Program-made: the position numbers and the translations under genes
Source: Tissierellia bacterium
GTDB taxonomy: Bacteria > Bacillota > Clostridia > Tissierellales > Peptoniphilaceae
DNA: 54,400 bases
Direction: 5' to 3'
Assembly (NCBI GenBank): GCA_030529425.1
Contig: JAUMWX010000008.1
Span: 1-54,400, forward strand
Notes under the pieces: model-generated
What the model saw: the letters and a program-made list of their open reading frames with translations, nothing else
Told to the model about the DNA's origin: nothing
Databases searched by the model: none
In this document: positions 17,846 through 26,849 of the stretch, one piece after another
Layout: the number at the start of each line of letters is the position of its first letter
How positions within the stretch are numbered: position 1 is the stretch's first letter

Positions 17846-19042
17846 TTATTTTTTATTGTAATATCTTTTGTTATTTTCCACTTTTTCCAAGTAAAATCCG
17901 ATTTCATGATTCATTGAGGTATTATCAATGTTTTTCACTTCGTTAACCGATTCGTGGAAATATTCTTTTTCATATTCCTCGACGGTAAGTTTCTTCCTTC
18001 TCTCAAGATGTCTTGTAAATCTTTCAAGATTGGTATATTCTCTAAATCCTTTTACGGTTTTACCGATAAAAAGTTCGGCTACGGAACCCGAACCGTAACT
18101 GAAAAAACCGAATTCGTCTCCCTCATTAATTCTTTCATTGTTCAACAGCAATGAAATCAAAGCCATATATAGAGAACCGGTATATATATTTCCCACCTGT
18201 TTGGCATATATTGTAGAATTGTTATACATGTCATTCCATCTTAATATTGCTTTTTTAAGCTCCTGACTCTCTGTTAATTCACCGTCCCGAATTAGTCTTT
18301 CCAATTTGTCCAAAGCTTTTTTACCCATGCGTGCAAATGGTAAATGGAAAAGTATACTCTTTATGTTTTTCAACTTATGAGGATATCTATTGATAAATTC
18401 TTTTATAACTTCAACAAAAACCCCCATATACAACTCAGTGGATTGTTTACCGTTTACTTCAGGATAATCCAATTGATTCGGTCTCCAAAAGTCATACCCG
18501 CTACAGGTATAAGCAACCGAATAGTCTCCTATCTCCATTATTCTCGGATTGGAAGATATTAAAATTGCTATGGCTCCCGCGCCCTGCGTAGCTTCTCCCG
18601 GAGTATTGAGACCGTACTTTGAAATATCTGACGAGATTACCAATACTTTCCTGTCAGGATGCAGTTTTACATAATCACATGCAATCTGAATAGATGCCGT
18701 AGCTGAATAACAAGCCTGTTTTATTTCGTATGATCTCGCAAATGGTTGGATTTCCAACAACTCATGTATATAAGTGGCACATGATTTTGAATAATCAAGT
18801 CCGGACTCGGTGGCAAATATTATTTGATCAATGCATTTTTTATCTTCCTCGCTTAATATGGAATTACACGCATTTGCTCCCATGGAAACGACATCTTGAT
18901 CTATGGGTACTATCGCCATTTTTTCCTGACCGAGACCTATCATCCACTTATCAGGATCAACATTTCTTTCAATTGCTAAATCTTTCAGCTCTACATAATT
19001 TAAAGGTACATACATACCAATTTTATCTATACCAATCTTCAT
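17846..19042 (-). CDS. mvaS: Hydroxymethylglutaryl-CoA synthase
   Basis: Condenses acetoacetyl-CoA with acetyl-CoA to HMG-CoA, the entry to the mevalonate route to isoprenoids. The 398-residue protein has the catalytic triad at the positions known for the Gram-positive enzymes: Glu79 (ATESGLDYS), Cys111 (IKQACYSATAS) and His233 (LFHLPFARMG). The C-terminal region with YGSGSVAELF is intact. It lies 14 bases after mvaA and ends the run at the terminator. The later pathway genes (mevalonate kinase onward) are not in the window. Confidence 0.97.
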   Translation of the reverse strand: MKIGIDKIGMYVPLNYVELKDLAIERNVDPDKWMIGLGQEKMAIVPIDQDVVSMGANACNSILSEEDKKCIDQIIFATESGLDYSKSCATYIHELLEIQPFARSYEIKQACYSATASIQIACDYVKLHPDRKVLVISSDISKYGLNTPGEATQGAGAIAILISSNPRIMEIGDYSVAYTCSGYDFWRPNQLDYPEVNGKQSTELYMGVFVEVIKEFINRYPHKLKNIKSILFHLPFARMGKKALDKLERLIRDGELTESQELKKAILRWNDMYNNSTIYAKQVGNIYTGSLYMALISLLLNNERINEGDEFGFFSYGSGSVAELFIGKTVKGFREYTNLERFTRHLERRKKLTVEEYEKEYFHESVNEVKNIDNTSMNHEIGFYLEKVENNKRYYNKK

Positions 19043-19056
19043 ATATTTTCCTCTTA

Positions 19057-20319
19057 TTAATAAGATACTTTATCTCTTATTTCTTGTAACAGCTTTACCG
19101 CATTTTCTAAATTAATCTTATCTTGTTTTTTCAACAAATTAACAACTGTTTCTACTTCTTTTTCTTTTGCACCCGCCTGTGAAGCAAGAGATCTCGCATG
19201 AAGTGACATATGCCCTTTTTGGATTCCGCTTGTCACGATTGCTCTTATTGCGGAAAAATTCTGTGCAAGCCCTACACTTGCAATTATCTGTGCAAGTTCC
19301 TTCGAATTAGGATTTCCCAATAATTCAAGAGACCATTTTGCCATGGGATTTGCATTTATCGTCCCTCCAACCGTAGCTACAGACATAGGTATTTCTATAC
19401 TTCCCTCCAAAGTGTCTTCTAATTCATTATATATCCACTTGGTCAATGATCCGTACTTATTATCCTTAATTGCATAAGCATGACAAGAAGCTTCAACAGC
19501 TCTGAAATCATTCCCGGTAGCGATAAGAACGGCATCTATACCGTTCATTATTCCTTTATTGTGGGTAACCGCTCTGAATTTGTCAAGATTAGCGTACAAA
19601 CAGGCTTTATGAATCCTCTTAGCTATTTCTTTCGCTTCTTCACGGTCTTTGCTAAGTACTCCTATTTCAATTTCAGCTCTTGCCTTTACTATTGATTCTA
19701 TTGCATTATTTGAAATTATTCTCATCAAAAATTTTGATCTTGTAATTTCGTCTATATATTCCGAAATATCCTCCAGAACGGTATTAATTGTGTTTGCCCC
19801 CATTGCATCAACCGTATCTATAGATAGATACATAGAGACATATCCATCCTCTCCATCTTCGAAGGTTTCAACCCACAAATTTCTGGGACCTCCTCCTCTT
19901 TTGATCATGGATGCAGTCAATCTCTTTGCCTTTTCGATTATTATTTCTTTATTTTCAATAATTGCATTGCTCACAAAGTCGACATCTTCAATTTCATGCA
20001 AAACTATTTGCCCTATTACATTTTTCTGTGTACATGTCGCTTCTATTTTCGATAATGTTTTGGCTCCGTTACTTGCTGCAGCAATAACAGAAGGTTCTTC
20101 AGTAGCCATCGGAACAATATAGTCTTTACCGTTAATATTAAAATTTAATGCAACGCCCAAAGGAATTTCAAAATTAAAAATATGATTTTCTACTATTGAA
20201 CTGGATCTTTCGGTGCTAAAAAAAGGTTTTTCCGCATCTTTTATATATCCGACTTCATTCAAAATTTTTAGTCTTTCATTTGAATCTTTCAAATAAAATT
20301 TTTTTAGTTTATTTTCCAT
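19057..20319 (-). CDS. mvaA: Hydroxymethylglutaryl-CoA reductase, class II
   Basis: Reduces HMG-CoA to mevalonate (or the reverse) with NAD(P)H. About 420 residues of the soluble class II type, with no membrane domain. Conserved segments include MATEEPSVIAAASNGAK with the catalytic Glu, DAMGANTINTVLE, HNKGIMNGIDAV with Lys and Asp, ATVGGTI, and GHMSLHARS with the catalytic His. I chose the ATG at 20319 because CGGAG lies 7 bases upstream. A TTG at 20337 would add six residues. The start lies 11 bases inside the sirtuin gene, so translation is coupled. Confidence 0.95.
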   Translation of the reverse strand: MENKLKKFYLKDSNERLKILNEVGYIKDAEKPFFSTERSSSIVENHIFNFEIPLGVALNFNINGKDYIVPMATEEPSVIAAASNGAKTLSKIEATCTQKNVIGQIVLHEIEDVDFVSNAIIENKEIIIEKAKRLTASMIKRGGGPRNLWVETFEDGEDGYVSMYLSIDTVDAMGANTINTVLEDISEYIDEITRSKFLMRIISNNAIESIVKARAEIEIGVLSKDREEAKEIAKRIHKACLYANLDKFRAVTHNKGIMNGIDAVLIATGNDFRAVEASCHAYAIKDNKYGSLTKWIYNELEDTLEGSIEIPMSVATVGGTINANPMAKWSLELLGNPNSKELAQIIASVGLAQNFSAIRAIVTSGIQKGHMSLHARSLASQAGAKEKEVETVVNLLKKQDKINLENAVKLLQEIRDKVSY

Positions 20320-21061
20320 CATTTCTCCGATTTTCAATCGATTCGTTCAGCTCACCAAAGAAATTACCTAATGAATCGTGCACTAAATAATCAGCGATTC
20401 TGTCGTTCTGAGTTTTTTCCCTATTTATCAAAATACATTTATTTCCATTATAATAGTTTATAAATCCTGCTGCCGGATAAACAGTCAAAGATGTTCCTGC
20501 AATAATTAATACATCCGCTTTTGCTATTGCATCCAAAGACTTTGTAATTTGTTTTTCAGGTAATGCCTCTCCATATAATACAACATCCGGACGAATATAT
20601 CCACCACAAGAACAATAATTTGCCCCCTTGGTTTCAATTATTTCTTTCTCTTCATAAATCTTCCCGCATTTTACACAATAAAAGTCTCTCAGATTTCCAT
20701 GTAGCTCATAGACTTTTTTAGAGCCTGCTCTTTGATGTAAACTGTCGATATTTTGAGTAATTACAGCCTTTAATTTCCCCATTTCTTCAAGTTTAGCCAA
20801 AACTTTATGAGTTATATTCGGCTCTACTTCCTTCACGATTAAATTCTCTTTATAATAATCGCTGAACCCCTCTTTGTCTATCACCAAAAAATCATGACTG
20901 AGCATGTACTCAGGTGAATATCCTGTATTATTTTTTCTATTGTATAGTCCGGTAGCTGATCTAAAGTCCGGAATTCCACTCTCTGTGGAAACTCCTGCGC
21001 CTCCGAAAAAAACTATATTGTCCGAGTCCATTATAATATCAATCAATTCCTTATATTTCAT
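20309..21061 (-). CDS. cobB: NAD-dependent protein deacylase (sirtuin, CobB/Sir2 class)
   Basis: Removes acyl groups from protein lysines using NAD, typically controlling acyl-CoA-using enzymes. The 250 residues hold the full sirtuin core: GAGVSTESGIPDFRS, the catalytic TQNIDSLHQRAGS, a four-cysteine zinc site (CVKCG and YCSCGG), GYIRPDVVLYGE, and the NAD-binding IAGTSLTVYPAAGFI. It is placed 17 bases after fchA and overlaps mvaA, so it belongs to the same run. Sirtuins often regulate acyl-CoA synthetases. Here the neighbours suggest HMG-CoA or Hut enzymes as possible targets, which is inference. Confidence 0.95.
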   Translation of the reverse strand: MKYKELIDIIMDSDNIVFFGGAGVSTESGIPDFRSATGLYNRKNNTGYSPEYMLSHDFLVIDKEGFSDYYKENLIVKEVEPNITHKVLAKLEEMGKLKAVITQNIDSLHQRAGSKKVYELHGNLRDFYCVKCGKIYEEKEIIETKGANYCSCGGYIRPDVVLYGEALPEKQITKSLDAIAKADVLIIAGTSLTVYPAAGFINYYNGNKCILINREKTQNDRIADYLVHDSLGNFFGELNESIENRRNDGK

Positions 21062-21078
21062 AAATCACCTCAGAAATT

Positions 21079-21708
21079 TTAAATTAACACTCCTTCAATC
21101 TCTGAAAGAATTTTTTCAATCCTCTTATTCATTTCATACTCATAGTTTTGTATTTTTTCAGTAAGTTCCTGCACGAATTCTTCATCTTTTATCGACTTAA
21201 GATTTATTTTTACATTTATGAATGCCCCTACTATGCAAGCCCTGATTTGAAGTGCCGCCGAAAATATATCCGTGATTGCTGAAGCTATTGTTTTGTCCAT
21301 CGCTTCTTCCAAGTAACCGATGAATTCATACCCCATTTCACCCACCCTGAAAGGCACCATGGCTGCATGTTTATATCCCTCTTGGATTTTTTCACTACGA
21401 ATACTTTTTTCTTCTTCCGTGTCCTTTGGCATCCTGAACGCCTGAATTACCAAATTAAAAGCTTCGCTGTCTTCATCTACAGCTCTTGCGAAAAAAGCTT
21501 TATAAACTTCCGTCCTTTCAACAAGATCAAGCATTTCTTCCCTTTTTTCCGCAAATTCTTTTTTATCCTTTGTTATATTGCATACCATTTGAAATAGTGC
21601 TACAGCCAAACCTCCGCTAATAGCCGATACGGATCCGCCTCCCGGACTTGGCGAATTGGAAGATAAAACCTCCAAGTACTGAGAATAATCATGATTAATC
21701 AATTTCAT
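21079..21708 (-). CDS. fchA: Formiminotetrahydrofolate cyclodeaminase
   Basis: Converts 5-formimino-THF to 5,10-methenyl-THF plus ammonia, the final one-carbon step of histidine breakdown. The 209-210 residue protein has the family signature SNSPSPGGGSVSAISGGLA near the start and is helical throughout. The ATG at 21708 is chosen because GGAGGG lies 8 bases upstream and the protein then starts at the usual MKLINHDYSQYL. An upstream in-frame extension has no homology. The start lies 14 bases inside ftcD, so the two enzymes, fused in animals, are translationally coupled here. Confidence 0.95.
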   Translation of the reverse strand: MKLINHDYSQYLEVLSSNSPSPGGGSVSAISGGLAVALFQMVCNITKDKKEFAEKREEMLDLVERTEVYKAFFARAVDEDSEAFNLVIQAFRMPKDTEEEKSIRSEKIQEGYKHAAMVPFRVGEMGYEFIGYLEEAMDKTIASAITDIFSAALQIRACIVGAFINVKINLKSIKDEEFVQELTEKIQNYEYEMNKRIEKILSEIEGVLI

Positions 21709-22609
21709 CCTGTTTTCCCTCCAAAAGCCTGTATTCCAAAATTTGACTCGGTTTAAAGTCTTCAATTTGAAGATAATATTCCGCGCTTTGTACCAAAGCG
21801 TCCATAGGCACAAGTCCTATTACTTCAGTACCTACCACGGACACTCCATATCTTCTTGCTTCCATTTTTATAAATTCGACAACCGAGTAAATTGATGATT
21901 TTTTGTAATTTACCAAATTCATTGATACTTGAGCAATGTTTCTGTTTTCAAGCAAAACTCCCATGGCTTTTACAAATCTCAATCCACCGCCTATGAATCT
22001 GACTTTTTTGGCGATTTTATCCGCTATTTCAACATCTGATGTACTTAAATTTACATTAAAGGCTATGAGATGCTCCCTTGCAGAAACTGCTGTAGCTCCC
22101 GATTTTTCATTCATGATTGACGGACCGAAGTCGGGTTTCCAATTATTTTCCTTGATTTTTTCAAAAAAGCCCTCATATCCTCCTTTTCTTACATTTGCAA
22201 GGTTTTTTCTTTCCGGAGTAGTTGCCGCTTCTTCATATAAATACACAGGTATTCCCAAATCTGCAATGTTTTTTGCAACTTGTTTTGCAAACTCCACTGT
22301 CTCTTCCATCGTTATTCCCTGTATCGGAACAAGGGGTACAACATCCAATGCTCCCATTCTCGGATGGGCTCCTTCATGTTTTGTCATATCAATTTCTTCA
22401 GAAGTAGCCTTCGCCAAATTTGTCAAAGCTTCAACTACTTTTTCAGGACTTCCCAAAAGAGTTACAACAGATCTGTTGTGACTCTCGTCGGAAGAATAAT
22501 CAACCAATTTAACACCCGCAATATTTCTAACCGAATCAACGATTCTTTCTATTTTTTCTTTGTCTCTACCTTCACTGAAGTTCGGAATTGATTGTACAAT
22601 TCTATTCAT
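21695..22609 (-). CDS. ftcD: Glutamate formimidoyltransferase
   Basis: Transfers the formimino group from N-formimino-L-glutamate to tetrahydrofolate, releasing glutamate. The 304 residues match the stand-alone bacterial enzyme. The start QSIPNFSEGRDKEKIERI and the segments DESHNRSVVTLLG and HEGAHPRMGALDVVPLVPI are diagnostic. It sits 8 bases after hutH, preceded by AGGAGGAAAG. Its presence with fchA, and the lack of hutG or hutF nearby, shows that this organism uses the THF route rather than direct hydrolysis of formiminoglutamate. Confidence 0.97.
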   Translation of the reverse strand: MNRIVQSIPNFSEGRDKEKIERIVDSVRNIAGVKLVDYSSDESHNRSVVTLLGSPEKVVEALTNLAKATSEEIDMTKHEGAHPRMGALDVVPLVPIQGITMEETVEFAKQVAKNIADLGIPVYLYEEAATTPERKNLANVRKGGYEGFFEKIKENNWKPDFGPSIMNEKSGATAVSAREHLIAFNVNLSTSDVEIADKIAKKVRFIGGGLRFVKAMGVLLENRNIAQVSMNLVNYKKSSIYSVVEFIKMEARRYGVSVVGTEVIGLVPMDALVQSAEYYLQIEDFKPSQILEYRLLEGKQDEID

Positions 22610-22617
22610 CTTTCCTC

Positions 22618-24147
22618 CTACAATATAATGCCTATAGCATTTTCAATTTTTCCGATTATTTCATCATCTTTCATAAAATGACAAGCTTTATCCAACTCTT
22701 CATACATCAAAACTTCTTTATCTTCATTTATAAAATTAATCCTTTTTCTGAATTCTTTGTATAAAATTTCAGAACCTATACCTAATTTCTTTTTTTCTTT
22801 AAAATCAATAGCTTGACAAGCCGCCAATAATTCAGTTGCCAGAATCCTATGAACATTTTTGGAAATCTCATATGCTTTTCTTGCGGCAATTGTTCCCATG
22901 CTAACTATATCTTCCTGATTTTCACTTGAAGGAATTGAGTCCACTGAAGCCGGATGAGACAGTATTTTATTTTCGCTTACAAGCGATGCCGCTGCATATT
23001 GAGCTATCATAAAACCCGAATTAATCCCTGACTGCTTTACCAAAAATGAAGGATTATTTGAAAGTTTTCCATTTATAAGTCTTTCCATTCTCCTCTCGGA
23101 TATATTTCCTATTTCTGAAATAGCCATACATAAATAATCAAAAGGTATCGCCATCATTTCTCCGTGAAAATTTCCCCCGGAAATTACATCACCTTCAAGT
23201 GTAACTATAGGGTTATCCGTAACCGAGTTTATTTCAATTTCCACCTTATTTTTTACATATTCTATAGCCTCTTTCGTAGCACCGTGAACTTGTGGAATAC
23301 ATCTCAAAGAATACTCATCTTGGACCCTTTTTTCTCCTTGACGAGTCAAATATTCGGATCCTTCCGTCAAAGCCCTTATATTTTCCGCCGTTTTCATTTG
23401 TCCCTTGTGAGGTCTTATTTCATGCAGCCTGTGATCAAAGGCGTCAATTATCCCTTCTTGAGTTTCAAGTGTAAGTGCCGCTATAATATCGCTGAATTTT
23501 TCCAATCTGATAGCATCATATAGGGCGAGTGCACCGATTGCAGTCAATACGGAAGTGCCGTTTATCAATGCCAACCCTTCCTTAGACTCAAGTTTTAAAG
23601 GTGAAATTCCTGCTCTTTTCATAGCTTCTTTGCCTTCCATTATCTCCCCTTTATAATTTGCCCTTCCATATCCCAAAAGAGGCAATACCATATGAGAAAG
23701 CGGAGCCAAGTCTCCGGAAGCTCCAAGAGAGCCCTTGTTCGGAATAACCGGGTGAACTCCTCTGTTCAACATTTCTACCAATGTATTTATGACTGAAAGC
23801 CTTATTCCCGAATAACCTTTTATCAATGAATTAATCCTGACCAGCATAACCGCTCTTGTCTGGTCTATATCCAAAGGATCTCCGAAACCGGATGCGTGGC
23901 TTCTTATCAGATTCTCCTGAAGTTGTTTAGTATAATCTTTGGAAATACTCACCTTTGCAAGTGAACCGAATCCCGTATTTACCCCGTATACAGTCTTTTT
24001 GGACTCAACAATTTCGTCTATTATTGATCTTGAATAATTGATCCTCTCAATTGCACTTTCTGAAACCTCAACCTTTTTACCCTTTCTCGCAACATCCAAA
24101 AGTTCTTCCAATGTCAGGCCGTTTCCATCTATTATTATTTTATCCAT
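22618..24147 (-). CDS. hutH: Histidine ammonia-lyase
   Basis: Deaminates L-histidine to urocanate, the first step of the pathway. The 509-residue enzyme contains the MIO prosthetic group triad Ala-Ser-Gly inside GSLGASGDLAPLSH, plus YGVNTGFGSLA and the SSENQEDIVSMG active-site segment. The ATG at 24147 follows GGAGATAAA and lies one base after the hutU stop. An earlier in-frame start inside hutU would add eight residues and has no such site. The tight spacing shows co-expression with hutU. Confidence 0.98.
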   Translation of the reverse strand: MDKIIIDGNGLTLEELLDVARKGKKVEVSESAIERINYSRSIIDEIVESKKTVYGVNTGFGSLAKVSISKDYTKQLQENLIRSHASGFGDPLDIDQTRAVMLVRINSLIKGYSGIRLSVINTLVEMLNRGVHPVIPNKGSLGASGDLAPLSHMVLPLLGYGRANYKGEIMEGKEAMKRAGISPLKLESKEGLALINGTSVLTAIGALALYDAIRLEKFSDIIAALTLETQEGIIDAFDHRLHEIRPHKGQMKTAENIRALTEGSEYLTRQGEKRVQDEYSLRCIPQVHGATKEAIEYVKNKVEIEINSVTDNPIVTLEGDVISGGNFHGEMMAIPFDYLCMAISEIGNISERRMERLINGKLSNNPSFLVKQSGINSGFMIAQYAAASLVSENKILSHPASVDSIPSSENQEDIVSMGTIAARKAYEISKNVHRILATELLAACQAIDFKEKKKLGIGSEILYKEFRKRINFINEDKEVLMYEELDKACHFMKDDEIIGKIENAIGIIL

Positions 24148-24148
24148 T

Positions 24149-26146
24149 TTATCTCCACATATCATTAACAAATTTCTCTACTAAATCATCTTTAGGAATA
24201 CTCGGAATTGTAATGTGATCAAATTCATTTTCTTCGTTATATTCTTTAGCAACCTCAATTGAATTTTCATTTCTTGCCCAGGCTCTTCTCGCTACTCCGC
24301 CCATTACATCCCAGTTTAAGGAAAGTTTTATGATTTCATCAACTCTTTCACTTCCGTCTAAAACCAAACCGAATCCTCCATTTATAGATTTTCCTATTCC
24401 TACACCTCCACCATTGTGAAGTGCAATTAAACTCATTCCTCTGGCTGCGTTTCCCGCAAAGCACTGTACAGCCATGTCGGCCATAACATTGGAACCGTCC
24501 TTAATATTTGATGTTTCTCTGAATGGGGAATCTGTCCCTGAAACATCGTGGTGATCTCTTCCGATCATAATCGGTCCGATTACTTTATTTCTCACCAATT
24601 CATTGAATTTTAAGGCAATTTTCATCCTTCCTTTTGCATCTTGGTAAAGAATTCTCGCTTGAGTTCCGACAACCAATTTATTTTTTTCAGCATCTCTGAT
24701 CCAATTATAATTATCTCTATCTTGATACCTTCTGTTGACATCGATACACTCCATGGCCGTTTTATCGGTAATTCTCAAATCTTCGGGTTTTCCACTTAGA
24801 CAAACCCACCTGAAAGGTCCATATCCGTAATCAAATAACAATGGTCCCATGATATCTTCGACATATGAAGGCCATATGAAACCATCCTTTTCATCAATTC
24901 CATTTTTTGATATCTCCTTAACTCCTGCATCAAAAATAGCTTTCATAAATGAATTTCCGTAATCAAAGAAATAAGTACCTTTTGCAGTTAATTTCTTAAT
25001 GATTTCGTAATGTTGTTTCAATGTTTTATCTATAAGGTTTTGAAACTTTTCCTTATCTTCTTTCAGCAATTCGGTTCTTTCCTCAAATGTAATACCTACA
25101 GGACAGTATCCTCCGTTGTATACATTATGACATGAAGTTTGATCGGACAATAAATCTATATGAATTTCTTTGCCATATAAGTATTCAAGCAAATCAACAA
25201 CATTTCCATGATATGCAATAGCGATGTGTTTCTTGTTTTGAATATGCTCTTTTGCTAAACTTACAATTTGTTCCAAATCGTCAGTATAAATATCTACCCA
25301 ACCTTGTTCATACCTGGTCAAAATTCTGGACTTGTCTACTTCCGCAATAATCGAAACCGCATTTGCAATATTTGCCGCCTTTCCCTGTGCACCGCTCATT
25401 CCACCTAATCCTGAAGTAACAAATAACTTGCCTTTTAAATCTTCATTTTCCTTAATGCCGAGTTTTAATCTTCCTGCATTCAGTATTGTATTATATGTGC
25501 CGTGAACTATGCCTTGAGGTCCTATGTACATCCATCCCCCCGCCGTCATTTGTCCGTAATTTGCAACTCCTAATTCCTCGGCGATTTCCCAATCATTCAG
25601 ATTATCAAACATTCCGATCATAAGAGCATTTGTAATTATTACTCTTGGAGAATTTTTTCTGGATTTAAATAAACCTACAGGATGACCCGATTGAATTACC
25701 AGAGTCTGATCGTCCTTCATTACTTCAAGATATTTTTTAACCAAATTGTATTGCATCCAATTGTGAAAAACCGATCCGGTTTCACCATATGTTACCAATT
25801 CATAAGGATATAGTGCAACATCGAAGTCAAGATTGTTGTCAATCATAACTTGAAACGCTTTTGCTTCCAAACATTTTCCCTTGTACTCTTCAATCGACTT
25901 TCCATATATTTTCCCTTGAGGTCTGAATCTATATCCGTAAATTCTTCCGTAATTTATCAATTCATCATAAAATTCAGGCAATATTTCCTCATGCAGTTCA
26001 GGCGAAATATATCTTAAAGCATTTTTCAATGCCGTTGCAGTCTGCTTCTCATTAAGTTTAAAATCTCGTTTAGGCGCTCTCCTGATTCCCTTTTCAAATT
26101 CACTTTTACTCGGTAATTTATCTATCAAAAACTCTATATCTCTCAT
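24149..26146 (-). CDS. hutU: Urocanate hydratase
   Basis: Hydrates urocanate to imidazolone propionate using tightly bound NAD as an electrophile. The 665-residue length corresponds to the longer form common in Firmicutes and Fusobacteria. NAD-binding glycines are seen in SGLGGMSGAQGKAA. The active-site Cys is in NGGYCPVGITFEER. GNAARGMSLIALHNGGGVGI is also typical. The start follows GGGAGGGATGAC. It is the first gene of the minus-strand run hutU-hutH-ftcD-fchA-cobB-mvaA-mvaS, with a -10 box at 26165-26170. Confidence 0.98.
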   Translation of the reverse strand: MRDIEFLIDKLPSKSEFEKGIRRAPKRDFKLNEKQTATALKNALRYISPELHEEILPEFYDELINYGRIYGYRFRPQGKIYGKSIEEYKGKCLEAKAFQVMIDNNLDFDVALYPYELVTYGETGSVFHNWMQYNLVKKYLEVMKDDQTLVIQSGHPVGLFKSRKNSPRVIITNALMIGMFDNLNDWEIAEELGVANYGQMTAGGWMYIGPQGIVHGTYNTILNAGRLKLGIKENEDLKGKLFVTSGLGGMSGAQGKAANIANAVSIIAEVDKSRILTRYEQGWVDIYTDDLEQIVSLAKEHIQNKKHIAIAYHGNVVDLLEYLYGKEIHIDLLSDQTSCHNVYNGGYCPVGITFEERTELLKEDKEKFQNLIDKTLKQHYEIIKKLTAKGTYFFDYGNSFMKAIFDAGVKEISKNGIDEKDGFIWPSYVEDIMGPLLFDYGYGPFRWVCLSGKPEDLRITDKTAMECIDVNRRYQDRDNYNWIRDAEKNKLVVGTQARILYQDAKGRMKIALKFNELVRNKVIGPIMIGRDHHDVSGTDSPFRETSNIKDGSNVMADMAVQCFAGNAARGMSLIALHNGGGVGIGKSINGGFGLVLDGSERVDEIIKLSLNWDVMGGVARRAWARNENSIEVAKEYNEENEFDHITIPSIPKDDLVEKFVNDMWR

Positions 26147-26164
26147 GTCATCCCTCCCGAGATA

Positions 26165-26191
26165 ATTATATCAAATGATACCAATAATCAA
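26165..26191 (-). promoter_or_regulatory. Predicted promoter of the hut operon
   Basis: A perfect minus-strand -10 TATAAT (26165-26170), with -35 candidates TTTGAT (16-base spacer) or TTGATT (15-base spacer) just upstream. The leader is about 18 bases. The -10 touches the 5' end of the divergent membrane-protease reading frame. Confidence 0.5.
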
Positions 26192-26849
26192 AACTATTAT
26201 GAATGAAATGGATTTCCAAAATTCATTTAAAATGATAGTATATTATCATGGAGGTGATGGTATTAAAAGAATAAATTCATTTTATTGGCTTGTTTTAGGT
26301 ATTTCCTGTTTCTTAATAACTCAACCTTTATTGAGAATAAATATTCTCAAATACCTACAGACTTTTTCCGAGTATCAAATTTTATTTATGAATCCGCTTA
26401 AAGGTGCCTTTTTCCTTGCTTTTACAGCGGGATTATTTGAGGAAACGGGGAGATTTTTCTTCAAAATGGTTTTCAAAAGTGATAATAACTACTTTCAAGC
26501 AATTTTATTCGGATTGGGACATGCTGTCGCAGAGATATTTTTTATATTCTATATATTGTATTACTCCGGCATTCATCCTGATATTTACTCATTTATTGAA
26601 AGAATCTCGGCCACTTTAATACATATTGGGTTAACCGTAATAATTTGGAACGGTTTTTTGAGAAATAAAAAGTTTTCATATTATATTGTAGCAATTTTTT
26701 TACACACTTCAGTAAATATGTTTCCTTATTTAATCAATTCCTATGTGTCAAGTATTGTCATTATTGAAACTTTATTATTTGCAATTTCTTGCGCATTTTT
26801 ATACTATGCGATTTATTCAAAAAAATATTATTCTAGGGAGGATGCATGA
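26175..26849 (+). CDS. YhfC-family intramembrane glutamic protease-like protein (start uncertain)
   Basis: A polytopic membrane protein with about six hydrophobic segments. FTAGLFEETGRF (an E-E-x-x-R element) and LFGLGHAVAEIFFIF (a G-x-G-H-x-x-x-E element) match the YhfC/CPBP-like putative membrane peptidases. Family members usually have an extra N-terminal helix that is absent here. The start is unclear. The longest frame begins with ATG at 26175, and other in-frame ATG codons follow, none with a ribosome binding site. The only strong site (GGAGG, 26250-26254) precedes an in-frame ATT at 26262. It overlaps the next lipoprotein gene by 4 bases. The substrate is unknown. Confidence 0.7.
   Translation: MIPIIKTIMNEMDFQNSFKMIVYYHGGDGIKRINSFYWLVLGISCFLITQPLLRINILKYLQTFSEYQILFMNPLKGAFFLAFTAGLFEETGRFFFKMVFKSDNNYFQAILFGLGHAVAEIFFIFYILYYSGIHPDIYSFIERISATLIHIGLTVIIWNGFLRNKKFSYYIVAIFLHTSVNMFPYLINSYVSSIVIIETLLFAISCAFLYYAIYSKKYYSREDA

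Noticed and set aside
19649-20122. 157-codon open frame antisense to mvaA
   Set aside because: It mirrors the conserved mvaA frame and has no supporting start or homology.
21709-21813. 35-residue N-terminal extension of fchA inside ftcD
   Set aside because: It has no homology to the family, and a strong GGAGGG site supports the start at 21708.
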